64,000 nucleotides of DNA. Origin: Methylobacterium aquaticum. Lineage in GTDB: Bacteria; Pseudomonadota; Alphaproteobacteria; Rhizobiales; Beijerinckiaceae. Shown in pieces: positions 38,923-47,693 of this stretch. Positions within the stretch are counted from its first letter, which is position 1. Each line of letters opens with the position of its first letter. The DNA lies in the NCBI RefSeq assembly GCF_016804325.1, contig NZ_CP043627.1:3299001-3363000 (forward strand), read 5' to 3'. Under the pieces are notes generated by a model that worked only from the letters and a program-made list of their open reading frames with translations, had not been told where the DNA came from and searched no databases. A program made the translations under genes and the position numbers.

Positions 38923-39722
38923 CGCTTGCGCCCGGTGAAGCGGGCGGGGCGCTTCTCCAGGAAGGCGGCCACGCCCTCGCGGTAATCCGGCGAACGCCCG
39001 GCCTCGCCCTGCAACTCGCTCTCGACCTGGAGCTGCGCGTCGAGGTCGTTCGTCTCCGAGGCGTCCAGCGCACGGCGGATCAGGGCGAGGCCGTAGGTCG
39101 GCGCCTGGGCGAGCTGCGCGGCCAGCCGGTGGGCCTCGGCCATCAGGTCGGCATCGTCGATCACCCGCCAGATCATGCCCCAGGATTCCGCCTGCTCGGC
39201 GGTGATCGGCTCGGCGAGCAGCGCCATGCCGCGGGCCCGTGCCCGGCCGGCGAGGCGCGGCAAGAGCCAGGTGCCGCCGGCATCCGGGATCAGCCCGAGC
39301 TTGGCGAAGGCCTGGAGGAACTTGGCCGAGCGCGCGGCGAGCACGAGGTCGCCGTGGAAGGCGAGACTGGCGCCCGCCCCCGCGGCGACGCCGTTGACGG
39401 CGCAGATCAGCGGCATCGGCAGGTCGCGGATCTGGCGGACCAGCGGGTTGTAGAATTCCGCGAGGGTGCGGGAGAGGTCCGGCTCGACGTCGGGCGCGAA
39501 GTTGCGGGCCGAGAGATCCTGGCCGGCGCAGAAGCCGCGGCCGGCCCCGGTGAGAATCAGCGCCCGGCAATCCGGATCGGCGGCGGCATCGCTCAGAGCA
39601 GCGCGCAGGGCGAGGTGCAGCGGCTCGTTGAAGGCGTTGAGCCGGTCGGGCCGGTTGAGCAGCAGCACGCGGTAGCCGCCGTGGCGCTCCGTCAGCACCA
39701 GGGTCTCGCTCGTCTCGCTCAT
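38919..39722 (-). CDS. paaG: Enoyl-CoA hydratase/isomerase PaaG
   Basis: 267-residue crotonase-family enzyme, best placed as the ring-1,2-epoxyphenylacetyl-CoA isomerase. ATG 39722 (MSETSETLVLTERHGGYRVL) is chosen; the longer open frame reaches past the operator palindrome. The oxyanion-hole segments are LILTGAGRGFCAGQDLSARN and PLICAVNGVAAGAGASLAFH. KLGLIPDAGGTWLLPRLAGR and LAAQLAQAPTYGLALIRRAL follow. The C-terminus YREGVAAFLEKRPARFTGR is typical. It is the first gene of the operon and is divergent from the LIV-type binding protein at 39959. Confidence 0.94.
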   Translation of the reverse strand: MSETSETLVLTERHGGYRVLLLNRPDRLNAFNEPLHLALRAALSDAAADPDCRALILTGAGRGFCAGQDLSARNFAPDVEPDLSRTLAEFYNPLVRQIRDLPMPLICAVNGVAAGAGASLAFHGDLVLAARSAKFLQAFAKLGLIPDAGGTWLLPRLAGRARARGMALLAEPITAEQAESWGMIWRVIDDADLMAEAHRLAAQLAQAPTYGLALIRRALDASETNDLDAQLQVESELQGEAGRSPDYREGVAAFLEKRPARFTGRKR

Positions 39723-39775
39723 TCGGTCATGTCCTCCCCGTCCGCCATGTCGGGTTTCCCCGCCGGCGCGATCTA

Positions 39776-39795
39776 TTGACCAACCGGACGGTAAA
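39776..39795. promoter_or_regulatory. 20-bp palindrome, likely TetR operator for paa and ABC genes
   Basis: TTGACCAACCGGACGGTAAA reads TTnACCnnCCGGnnGGTnAA, a perfect dyad at all fixed positions. It lies 54 bases in front of the paaG start and 164 bases before the divergent binding-protein gene. A 20-bp dyad is the usual size for a TetR dimer pair, and a TetR gene ends this operon. The assignment is an inference from symmetry and position. Confidence 0.6.
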
Positions 39796-39958
39796 TTATA
39801 AACCCCGGGGAGTGAAGTCAAACGCGGATGCCGTTAGCCGAACGCCAGGGTGGACGGCAGCCGCGCGGAACTGCAAAGCAACGATCCGCGCGCCCAACGA
39901 GGCGCGCGATGCCGGCGACCGGGCTCCAACCGGCGCGGCCCGAACGGGAGGATACACC

Positions 39959-41116
39959 ATGAGGCGCATCGTCTGGGCGCTCGCCCTTGCCGGCACCGTT
40001 CTGGCCGGACCCGTGCTGGCGCAGCCGATCAAGATCGGCGTCACCATCGCCAAGACCGGCCCGGCGGCCTCGCTGGGCATCCCGCAGGCCAACACCGTGA
40101 CGCTGCTGCCGACCGAGATCGGCGGCCAGAAGGTCGAGTGGATCGTCCTCGACGACGCCACCGACACCACCAAGGGCGTCGCCAACGCGCGCAAGCTGGC
40201 GAGCGACGATCACGTCGACGCCATCGTCGGCTCCTCGGTGACGCCGGTCTCGCTCGCCCTGATCGAGGTCGCGGCCGAGGCCAAGGTGCCGCTGATCAGC
40301 CTCGCCGCCTCCTCCAAGATCGTCGCCCCGATGGACGATAAGCGCCGCTGGGTGTTCAAGGCGCCGCAGAACGACGCGCTGATGGCCGAGGCGATCGCGG
40401 CGCACATGGCCAAGGCCGGCGTGAAGTCGGTCGGCTTCATCGGCTTCAACGACGCCTATGGCGACGGCTGGCTCGCCGAGATCACACCGCGGCTGGAGGC
40501 CAAGGGCATCAAGCTCGCCGCGACCGAGCGCTACGCCCGGACGGACACCAGCGTCACCGGCCAGGTGCTGAAGGTGATGGCGGCGCGTCCCGACGCGGTG
40601 CTGATCGCGGGTTCGGGCACGCCCGCGGCGCTGCCGCAGAAGACGCTCAAGGAGCGCGGCTACGCCGGCAAGTACTACCAGACCCACGGCGTCGCCAATG
40701 CCGACTTCCTGCGCGTCGGCGGCAAGGACCTGGAAGGCACGGTGCTGCCGGCCGGCCCCCTGCTGGTCGCCGAGCAACTCCCCGAATCGAACCCGGTGAG
40801 GAAGGTCGCCCTCGACTATACCAAGGCCTACGAGGCGAAGTTCGGCGCAGGTTCGCTCGCGACCTTCGGCGGCCACGCCTACGACGCCCAGGTACTGCTG
40901 GCGAACGCGATTCCCGTCGCCCTCAAGACCGCCAAGCCCGGCACGCCCGAGTTCCGTTCGGCGCTCCGCGACGCGATCGAGGGCCTGAAGGACGTCGTCT
41001 ACACCAACGGCGTCGTCAACATGACCCCCACCGACCATGTCGGCCAGGACGACCGCGCCCGCGTGATGGTGACGATCGAGAACGGCAAGTGGAAGCTGTT
41101 GTCGGCGACGAATTGA
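39959..41116 (+). CDS. ABC transporter substrate-binding protein, LIV type
   Basis: 385-residue periplasmic binding protein. The signal peptide is at 1-21 (MRRIVWALALAGTVLAGPVL, ending AQP). The Peripla_BP_6 domain starts IKIGVTIAKTGPAASLGIPQ and includes DDHVDAIVGSSVTPVSLALI and VGFIGFNDAYGDGWLAEITP. The length is standard. Permease and ATPase genes follow (41442-45011), separated by a family A repeat. Divergence from paaG with a shared palindrome suggests that the importer serves an aromatic acid such as phenylacetate rather than leucine; this is an inference. Confidence 0.92.
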   Translation: MRRIVWALALAGTVLAGPVLAQPIKIGVTIAKTGPAASLGIPQANTVTLLPTEIGGQKVEWIVLDDATDTTKGVANARKLASDDHVDAIVGSSVTPVSLALIEVAAEAKVPLISLAASSKIVAPMDDKRRWVFKAPQNDALMAEAIAAHMAKAGVKSVGFIGFNDAYGDGWLAEITPRLEAKGIKLAATERYARTDTSVTGQVLKVMAARPDAVLIAGSGTPAALPQKTLKERGYAGKYYQTHGVANADFLRVGGKDLEGTVLPAGPLLVAEQLPESNPVRKVALDYTKAYEAKFGAGSLATFGGHAYDAQVLLANAIPVALKTAKPGTPEFRSALRDAIEGLKDVVYTNGVVNMTPTDHVGQDDRARVMVTIENGKWKLLSATN

Positions 41117-41230
41117 CGGGTGGGGCCACCGGCCCCGAAACCTCGGGCCGGGTTCCACTCCGTTGTCTCGGAATGGAGGCCGGTCCGAGAACCCTGTCCG
41201 ACCGGTCGCGACGACATTGAAACCCACCGC

Positions 41231-41366
41231 GTCATCCCGGGGCCGCGAAGCGGAGCCCGGGATCCAGAACCGCAGGTGGGCGAGGACGAAGCGGAACGCT
41301 TTTCGCCTTGTTCTCATCCATCCGCGGTTCTGGATTCCGGGCTCCGCTGCGCGGCCCCGGAATGAC
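41231..41366. repeat. Repeat family A, copy 5 (between binding protein and permease)
   Basis: 136 bp with arms GTCATCCCGGGGCCGCGAAG and the inverted CTGCGCGGCCCCGGAATGAC. The arms carry GCGAAGCGG and CCGCTGCGCGG, so the central stem shortened compared with copies 1 and 4. The 325-base gap holds nothing else that I can name. It would lie within the importer message between the abundant binding protein and the permeases. Confidence 0.9.
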
Positions 41367-41441
41367 GCGGAGGATATGACTTCGTCAGCGAGATTGAGCT
41401 GGCCCCACATACATCATTGAGACAGCCCCGAGTTCTCCTCC

Positions 41442-42479
41442 GTGGACGCCACGATCCTCCTTCTCCTCCTCCAGGACGGCGTCGTGAACGGCGCGATCTA
41501 CGCGCTGATCGCCCTGTCGCTGGTCCTGGTCTTCACCGTCACCCGGGTGATCCTGATCCCGCAGGGCGAGTTCGTCGCCTACGGCGCGCTGACGCTGGCG
41601 AGCCTGGAGGCCGGCACCCTGCCGGGCACCGTGCCGCTGCTCCTCGGCCTCGGGTGCCTCGCCTTCCTGGCCGATTGCGCGGAGAGCCGCCACACCCTCG
41701 ATCGCCGGACGCTCCTGCGCCTCGCGCTCCGGGACCTCGCGCTGCCGGCCGTCGTGGCCGCAGCCGCCTGGATCCTGGCGCCGATGAAGCCCGGCCTCCT
41801 GATCGAGATCCTGGTGACGCTCGCCATCGTGACGCCGATGGGCGGCTTCCTGCACGCGGTGGCGTTCCGGCCGCTGGCCCATGCCTCGGTGCTGGTGCTC
41901 CTGATCGCCTCGGTCGGCGTGCACCTGGCGCTGACGGGTCTCGGTCTCGTGTTCTTCGGCGCGGAAGGCTCGCGCACCCCGCCGCTGTCGGAGGCCTCGT
42001 TCCCGGCCGGGCCCCTGCTCGTCAGCGGGCAGTCGCTGTGGATGATCGGCCTGACGCTCGCGATCATCGTCGGCCTGTGGCTGTTCTTCTCGCGCACGCT
42101 GCTCGGCAAGGCGCTGATCGCCACCGCGGTCAACCGGCTCGGCGCCCGGCTGATGGGCATCGCGCCCTCGCTCGCCGGCCGGCTCAGCTTCTCGGTCGCG
42201 GCCTTCATCGGGGCGCTGTCGGGCGTGCTGATCGCGCCGCTGACCACGGTCTATTACGACACCGGCTTCCTCATCGGCCTCAAGGGCTTCGTCGCGGCGA
42301 TCATCGGGGGGCTGGCGAGCTACCCGGCGGCGGCCGCCGCGGCGATTCTCGTCGGCATCATCGAATCCGTCGCCTCGTTCGAGGCCAGCGCCTTCAAGGA
42401 GGTGATCGTGTTCATGGCGATCATCCCGGTCCTGCTCTGGCGCTCCCTGCGCTCGGCCCCGATCGAGGACGAGGAGTAA
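41442..42479 (+). CDS. LIV-type ABC transporter permease (LivH)
   Basis: 345-residue inner-membrane permease of the branched-chain amino acid type. It starts at GTG 41442 ([20 protein letters not shown] after Met), the normal LivH beginning. No strong ribosome-binding site is visible. About 8-9 hydrophobic helices are present, with [20 protein letters not shown] near the end as the family signature. It is some 50 residues longer than E. coli LivH because of a charged loop ([20 protein letters not shown]) with an extra helix near residues 70-125. That loop is unusual but the reading frame and codon use are smooth. One base separates it from the next gene. Confidence 0.92.
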   Translation: MDATILLLLLQDGVVNGAIYALIALSLVLVFTVTRVILIPQGEFVAYGALTLASLEAGTLPGTVPLLLGLGCLAFLADCAESRHTLDRRTLLRLALRDLALPAVVAAAAWILAPMKPGLLIEILVTLAIVTPMGGFLHAVAFRPLAHASVLVLLIASVGVHLALTGLGLVFFGAEGSRTPPLSEASFPAGPLLVSGQSLWMIGLTLAIIVGLWLFFSRTLLGKALIATAVNRLGARLMGIAPSLAGRLSFSVAAFIGALSGVLIAPLTTVYYDTGFLIGLKGFVAAIIGGLASYPAAAAAAILVGIIESVASFEASAFKEVIVFMAIIPVLLWRSLRSAPIEDEE

Positions 42480-42480
42480 G

Positions 42481-44259
42481 ATGCCCGCCCGCCTCACGTC
42501 CTCCACTCTCCTGGCCGGCCTGACCGCGCTGGCCGTCGTGGCCCTGCCCGTCCTGCCCGGCGTGCCGCCGTTCTGGCTCACGCTGATGACCTATGCCGGC
42601 CTCTCGGCGATCGTGGTCACCGGCCTCGTGGTGCTCACCGGGGTCGCCGGCATCACCTCCTTCGGGCAGGCGATGTTCGTCGGCATCAGCGCCTACGCCA
42701 CGGCCTTGCTGACCACGCAAGGGGGGCTCTCGCCCTGGCTGTCGCTGCCGGTGGCCCTGCTGCTGTCGGGCATCGCCGCCTGGGTGATCGGCGCCATTAC
42801 CTTAAGGCTCTCGGGCCATTACCTGCCGCTCGGCACGATCGCCTGGAACATCTCGTTCTTCTACGTGCTCGGCAACACCGACATGCTCGGCCGCTACGAC
42901 GGCCTGACCGGCCTGCCGCCGATCACGATCCTCGGCCACCCGGTCCTCGGCGGGGGCGAGGCGATGCTGCTGACCTGGGGGTTCCTCGGGATCTGCCTGT
43001 GGCTCACCCACCGCCTGCTGCGCTCGCGCACCGGCCGGGCGATCCGGGCGCTGAAGGGCGGGGTCGTGGCGGCCGAATCCTTCGGGGTCGACACCGCCCG
43101 GGTGAAGATCGTCGCCTTCGTCTATGCGGCGATGCTGGCGGCGCTCTCGGGCTGGCTCTATGCCCATATCCAGCGCGCCATCAACCCGACGCCGTTCGGC
43201 ATCAACGCCGGCATCGAGTACCTGCTGATGGCGGTGATCGGCGGGGCCGGCTCGATCGGCGGCGGCGTGTTCGGCGCCGTGCTGGTGACGGTGCTGAAGG
43301 ACCAGCTCCAGAACGTGCTGCCGCTGGTCTTCGGGGCGCAAGGCAACTTCGAGGCGATCGTGTTCGGGGTGCTGCTGGTGCTGATGCTCCAGCGCGCGCC
43401 CGAGGGCTTATGGCCGTTGATCGTGCGCCGCATGGTCTCGGGCCCGCCGGATCGCGGGCCGGCGGGCGCCCCCCTGGCGCCGCGCCCGGCCGCCGCCCCC
43501 GGCACGGCCCTGCTGGAGGCCGCCAACCTCAGAAAGACCTTCGGCGGCCTCGTCGCGGTCAACGACATCGGATTCAAGGTCGAGGCCGGCGAGGTGGTGG
43601 CGCTGATCGGGCCGAACGGGGCCGGCAAGAGCACCACCTTCAACCTCGTCACCGGGGTCGCGCGGCTGACCTCCGGGGCGGTCCGCCTCGGGGGCCGGGA
43701 AGTGACCGGCCTGCCGGCCCGGCGCATCGCCCGGCTCGGCTGCGCCCGCACCTTCCAGCACGTCAAGCTCGTCGCCGGCATGTCGGTGATCGAGAACGTG
43801 GCGCTCGGCGCCCACCTGCGCGGCTCCGCCGGCCCGGTCCGCGGCGCGCTCGGGCTCGATGCGGCCGAGGAAGCCGCGCTCTTCGCCGAGGCCGAGCGGC
43901 AGCTCGCCCGGGTCGGCCTGTCGGCCTGTCGCGACCTGCCGGCGGGCAGCCTGGCGCTCGGCCAGCAACGCATCGTCGAGATCGCCCGGGCGCTCTGCCT
44001 CGGGCCCCAGCTCCTCCTCCTCGACGAGCCGGCCGCCGGATTGCGCCACCAGGAGAAGCAGGCGTTGGCCGACCTACTGCGCCGCCTGCGCCAGGAGGGC
44101 CTCGGCATCCTGCTCGTCGAGCACGACATGGATTTCGTGATGGGGCTCGCCGACCGGCTGGTGGTGATGAATTTCGGCGCCAAGCTGTGCGAGGGCGCGC
44201 CCGCCACCGTGCGGCGCGACCCGGCGGTGGTCGAGGCCTATCTGGGGAGCGCCGCATGA
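42481..44259 (+). CDS. LIV-type ABC transporter permease-ATPase fusion (LivM-LivG)
   Basis: 592-residue fusion protein. Residues about 1-320 form a LivM-like permease (GLVVLTGVAGITSFGQAMFV, then LLMAVIGGAGSIGGGVFGAV). A short Ala/Pro linker (GPAGAPLAPRPAAAPGTALL) follows, and the LivG-like ATPase occupies about 345-592. The Walker A loop is GPNGAGKSTTFNLVTG near 376. The signature is LALGQQRIVEIARAL, Walker B is LLLLDEPAAGL and the switch His is in LLVEHDMDFV. The fusion is common in alphaproteobacterial aromatic-acid and amide importers. The stop overlaps the next ATG (ATGA). Confidence 0.95.
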   Translation: MPARLTSSTLLAGLTALAVVALPVLPGVPPFWLTLMTYAGLSAIVVTGLVVLTGVAGITSFGQAMFVGISAYATALLTTQGGLSPWLSLPVALLLSGIAAWVIGAITLRLSGHYLPLGTIAWNISFFYVLGNTDMLGRYDGLTGLPPITILGHPVLGGGEAMLLTWGFLGICLWLTHRLLRSRTGRAIRALKGGVVAAESFGVDTARVKIVAFVYAAMLAALSGWLYAHIQRAINPTPFGINAGIEYLLMAVIGGAGSIGGGVFGAVLVTVLKDQLQNVLPLVFGAQGNFEAIVFGVLLVLMLQRAPEGLWPLIVRRMVSGPPDRGPAGAPLAPRPAAAPGTALLEAANLRKTFGGLVAVNDIGFKVEAGEVVALIGPNGAGKSTTFNLVTGVARLTSGAVRLGGREVTGLPARRIARLGCARTFQHVKLVAGMSVIENVALGAHLRGSAGPVRGALGLDAAEEAALFAEAERQLARVGLSACRDLPAGSLALGQQRIVEIARALCLGPQLLLLDEPAAGLRHQEKQALADLLRRLRQEGLGILLVEHDMDFVMGLADRLVVMNFGAKLCEGAPATVRRDPAVVEAYLGSAA

Positions 44260-45011
44260 CGAAAGCCATGCTCGAAGCGGAGAACCTCTCCGTCGCCTAC
44301 GGCAAGGTCGAGGCGGTGCGGGGCGTCTCGCTCGCCGTCGCGCCCGGTCGGCTCGTCACGGTGCTGGGCGCCAACGGCGCCGGCAAGACGACGCTGCTGA
44401 ACGCCCTGATGGGGGTGCTGCCGGCCCGCGGCCGCATCCTGTTCGAGGGGCGCGACCTGACGCGGCTGCCCGTCGAGGCGCGGGTGGCGGAAGGCCTGAG
44501 CCTGATTCCCGAGCGCCGCGAGCTGTTCTCGACCATGACCGTCGAGGACAACCTGAAGCTCGGCGCCTTCCGGTTTCGCGGCAAAGGGGGCGGCGGCGAC
44601 CTCGGCGAGATGTACCGGCTCTTCCCCCGCCTCGCCGAGCGCCGGCGCCAGCAGGCCGGCACGCTGTCGGGGGGCGAGCGCCAGATGCTCGCCATGGCCC
44701 GCGCCCTCATGGGCCGGCCGCGCCTCTTGATGCTCGACGAGCCGAGCCTCGGCCTCGCGCCGCTGATCGTCGCCGAGGTGATGCGCACGGTGGCGCGCCT
44801 GCGCGACGAGGGGGTGGCGATCCTCCTCGTCGAGCAGAATGCCCGCGCGGCGCTCCAGATCGCCGATCACGGCTACGTCCTCGATGGCGGCCGCGTCGTG
44901 CTCCAGGGCGACAGTCGCACGCTGCAGGGGGATGCCCGGGTGGTGGAGACCTATCTCGGCACGCTGGCGGTCGACGAGGCGCCGCAGGGGCGGGCCGCGT
45001 CGGGGCGTTGA
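44256..45011 (+). CDS. LIV-type ABC transporter ATPase (LivF)
   Basis: 251-residue cytosolic ATPase, second motor subunit of the importer. ATG 44256 overlaps the stop of the fusion gene. Walker A is VLGANGAGKTTLLNALMG, the Q-loop region is LIPERRELFSTMTVEDNLKL, the signature is GTLSGGERQMLAMARAL and Walker B is LLMLDEPSLGLAPLI. All are complete. The C-terminal tail (VDEAPQGRAASGR) is slightly longer than usual. A family A repeat ends the transcription unit. Confidence 0.95.
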   Translation: MTKAMLEAENLSVAYGKVEAVRGVSLAVAPGRLVTVLGANGAGKTTLLNALMGVLPARGRILFEGRDLTRLPVEARVAEGLSLIPERRELFSTMTVEDNLKLGAFRFRGKGGGGDLGEMYRLFPRLAERRRQQAGTLSGGERQMLAMARALMGRPRLLMLDEPSLGLAPLIVAEVMRTVARLRDEGVAILLVEQNARAALQIADHGYVLDGGRVVLQGDSRTLQGDARVVETYLGTLAVDEAPQGRAASGR

Positions 45012-45051
45012 AGACTTCTTCGATTGCACCAACAGATGGGAAACCCTCCGT

Positions 45052-45187
45052 GTCATTCCGGGGCCGCGCAGCGGAGCCCGGAATCCACAACCTCGGACGG
45101 TTGAGAATGGAGCGGAATGCTATTCGCTTCTTCCTGAACGAACTGAGTGTCTGGATTCCGGGCTCCGCTGCGCGGCCCCGGAATGAC
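45052..45187. repeat. Repeat family A, copy 6 (after the ABC operon)
   Basis: 136 bp with arms GTCATTCCGGGGCCGCGCAG and CTGCGCGGCCCCGGAATGAC; the outer 20 bases are exact inverses. It is in the convergent gap between livF and comEC and is followed by the tail CAGACGGGCTCTGAG, a faint echo of the family B end. Confidence 0.9.
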
Positions 45188-45240
45188 GAGGAGAGTGTCA
45201 GGATCATGGAGTAGATCAGACGGGCTCTGAGTCTATTGCC

Positions 45241-47496
45241 TCACGGTTCACCCTGCCCCTCCTCCGCCTCCCCCTCCGGTGCCGCCGGCGCCGGGCGAGG
45301 CGCCGGGGCCGGCACCGGCGCAACGGGCGGGGCCGGCGCCTGCACCGCGGGTGCCGGCCGCCACGGCCGCGTCTCCCCGGGCCGCTTGGCGGTCTCGACC
45401 ACCACCCCCTCCGGCGTGAAGCGCAGCACCGTCGCCCCGTGGGCGGCGAGAAATATCCGGTCGAGGACGTGCGTGGCGGCGCAACCCGGCGGTGCCGCGA
45501 GGCGCGAGACCACCACGCTCGCCCGGGCGCAATCCTCCGGAAAGGCGCGCTTGTCGCGCACCAGGGCCACGCTGACGCCGCCCGGCCCGTGGCCGACGCA
45601 GCCGAGCTTGTCGCAGCGGGCGCCGGCGCTCAGCCCGGGTTCGTCGCGGGAGCGGCCGTCGCCGTCGGCCTTCAGCCATTGATCGAGCACGAAGGCGGGG
45701 GGCTTGCCCAGAACCACGAGCCGCCCGTCCGCCCCGCGCAGGGCCGCGCCGCCGCCCTCGCGGTCGACATAGAGGTCGGGGCGCACCGGCGAGGCCGCGA
45801 GCGCGATCCCGAGGAGGCCGGGAGCGAGGCCGAGCCAGCGCAAGCCGGAGACCGGCAGCACCAGGAGCAGCAGCGCCACCGTCATCAGCCCGAGCGCGCC
45901 CGGGCCGAAGGCCGGAAGAACCAGGGTGGCGCGGTCGAACCCCTCGATCCAGGTCGAGATGTCGATCATCCCGCGCACGGCCAAGCCCATCGTCCACCAG
46001 ACCGGCCGGTCGAGGGCGAAGGGCGTGGCGAGGATGCCGAGCACGGCGGCCGGCATCACCACCAGCGAGACGAGCGGCAGGGTGAGCGCATTGCCGACGA
46101 GGCCGAAGGGCTGCACGGTCTGGAAGTGGTAGGTGGCGAAGGGCGCGGTGGCGACCTGCGCCACGAGGGTGGTGGCGAGCGTGCCGATCACCGTGGCGAG
46201 GCACCAGGCCAGCGCCCGGGTGACCGGCCCGGCCCCCTCCGGGTTCCACAGCCGCCCATCGATCAGCCGGGCGCAGGCGATGAGCCCGGCTACCGCCCCG
46301 AACGACATCTGGAAGCTCGGCCCCAGGAGACCCTCCGGCTCGCGGGTGAGCGAGATCAGGGCGGCCAGCGCCAGGTTGCGCAGGCTGAGCGCCGGCCGGT
46401 CGACCAGGATCGCGCCCAGCATCACCAGGGTCATCACCAGCGAGCGCTCGGCGGCGAGGTCCCAGCCCGAGAAGGCGCAGTAGCCGGTGACCCCGACCAT
46501 CGCGAAGGCGGCGGCTAGCTTCTTGATCGGCCAGGACAAAGCCAGCCCCGGCGCCAGCGCGAGGAGCGCCCGCGCGAGCCAGAACACCACGCCGGCGGCC
46601 AGCACCATGTGTAATCCGGATATGGAGACGACGTGATAGATCCCGGCCGCCCGCAGGGCGTCGTTGGTCGGCTGGTCGATGAGGCCGCGCTTGCCGGTGA
46701 CGAGCGCCGCCGCCACCGCCCCGGCCTGGCCCCCGTTCGATTCGGCGATGCGGCGGGTGAGCGCGTTGCGGGCCTCGTCGAGGCGCGCCGCGAGGCGCAG
46801 CGAGAGCGGCGCCGGCTCGGGCGGCGGCTTGACCGCGGCCTGGCCGAGGAGCGAGCCGACGGCGCCGATCCCGCGAAAGTACGCGTCGCGGGCGAAATCG
46901 TAGCCGCCCGGCCGGGCCGGCTCCGGCGGGGGCAGCAGCCGCGCCTTGGCCTCGATGTAGTCGCCGGGCTTGAGGCCGTCGGCGCGGCGATAGGAGACCC
47001 GCACCCGGGTCGGGCGCTCGGGCACCGCCATCTCGCCGAGCCGCATGACCCGCACCACCAGCCGCGCGCCCTCCTCGCGCTCCTCCAGCGCCTCGACGAA
47101 GCCGTGGAGCGGCGCGATCACCGTGCGGGCGAGCACCGGCGCGGCGACGCTCGTCGTGCGGGTGGCCGCGGCGGCGAAGCCCAGGAACACGAAGGCGGCG
47201 GCGAGCAGCAGGGCCGGCGCCACCGCCCGGGCCCGGAGCGCAAAGGCCGCCCCGGCGAGCGCGAGGCCGCAGCCGAACGGCGCGGGGAGAAAGACCGGGC
47301 CGTCGGCCAGGTTGAGGAACAGGAGCGCCCCGGCCCCGAAGGCGACCGCCAGCCAGGGGAACAGCCGGCGCTGCGCGGCCTCCGCGGCGAGATTGCCCGA
47401 GATCCAGCCGCCGAGGGCGGGGAGCAGCAGCACGGGGGCCGGCAGCGCGCGCAGGCCGCGCGCCACGACTCCCGTTCCTGCCCCCGGCCCCGCCAT
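45241..47496 (-). CDS. comEC: ComEC/Rec2-family DNA uptake channel protein
   Basis: 751-residue inner-membrane protein related to the competence channel ComEC. The N-terminal DUF4131-type part carries helices and an OB-like domain (ARLVVRVMRLGEMAVPERPT). The competence domain is identified by GAVAAALVTGKRGLIDQPTN, AGIYHVVSISGLHMVLAAGV and YCAFSGWDLAAERSLVMTLV. The usual beta-lactamase-like domain of Gram-positive ComEC is lacking. The C-terminus instead has a short conserved domain with cysteines (SAGARCDKLGCVGHGP) and a Pro-rich tail, typical of alphaproteobacteria. ATG 47496 is used. An out-of-frame overlapping frame of similar length is a GC artefact. It lies divergent from gltX, as in related genomes. 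Confidence 0.92.
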   Translation of the reverse strand: MAGPGAGTGVVARGLRALPAPVLLLPALGGWISGNLAAEAAQRRLFPWLAVAFGAGALLFLNLADGPVFLPAPFGCGLALAGAAFALRARAVAPALLLAAAFVFLGFAAAATRTTSVAAPVLARTVIAPLHGFVEALEEREEGARLVVRVMRLGEMAVPERPTRVRVSYRRADGLKPGDYIEAKARLLPPPEPARPGGYDFARDAYFRGIGAVGSLLGQAAVKPPPEPAPLSLRLAARLDEARNALTRRIAESNGGQAGAVAAALVTGKRGLIDQPTNDALRAAGIYHVVSISGLHMVLAAGVVFWLARALLALAPGLALSWPIKKLAAAFAMVGVTGYCAFSGWDLAAERSLVMTLVMLGAILVDRPALSLRNLALAALISLTREPEGLLGPSFQMSFGAVAGLIACARLIDGRLWNPEGAGPVTRALAWCLATVIGTLATTLVAQVATAPFATYHFQTVQPFGLVGNALTLPLVSLVVMPAAVLGILATPFALDRPVWWTMGLAVRGMIDISTWIEGFDRATLVLPAFGPGALGLMTVALLLLVLPVSGLRWLGLAPGLLGIALAASPVRPDLYVDREGGGAALRGADGRLVVLGKPPAFVLDQWLKADGDGRSRDEPGLSAGARCDKLGCVGHGPGGVSVALVRDKRAFPEDCARASVVVSRLAAPPGCAATHVLDRIFLAAHGATVLRFTPEGVVVETAKRPGETRPWRPAPAVQAPAPPVAPVPAPAPRPAPAAPEGEAEEGQGEP

Positions 47497-47693
47497 CTCC
47501 CGCCCCGGCCCGACGAGGCTCGCACAAAGAGGCTGCCGGCCCCGCGGCGACGCGAGAGGCCCGGACGACAGTTTCTTAACGGCTCGTCCCGCGCATGCTA
47601 CAGGACCCGGCGCCGGCGGGTCGACTCACCCGGCCCTGCCCTAACGGCCCCGGCCACACCGTTTTTTTCGCTCTCACCCGGTTCTCGAAGCGC

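Noticed and set aside
45248..47527. 759-codon frame overlapping comEC in another reading frame
   Set aside because: Arg/Pro/Ala-rich and without membrane helices. The other frame shows clear ComEC motifs.
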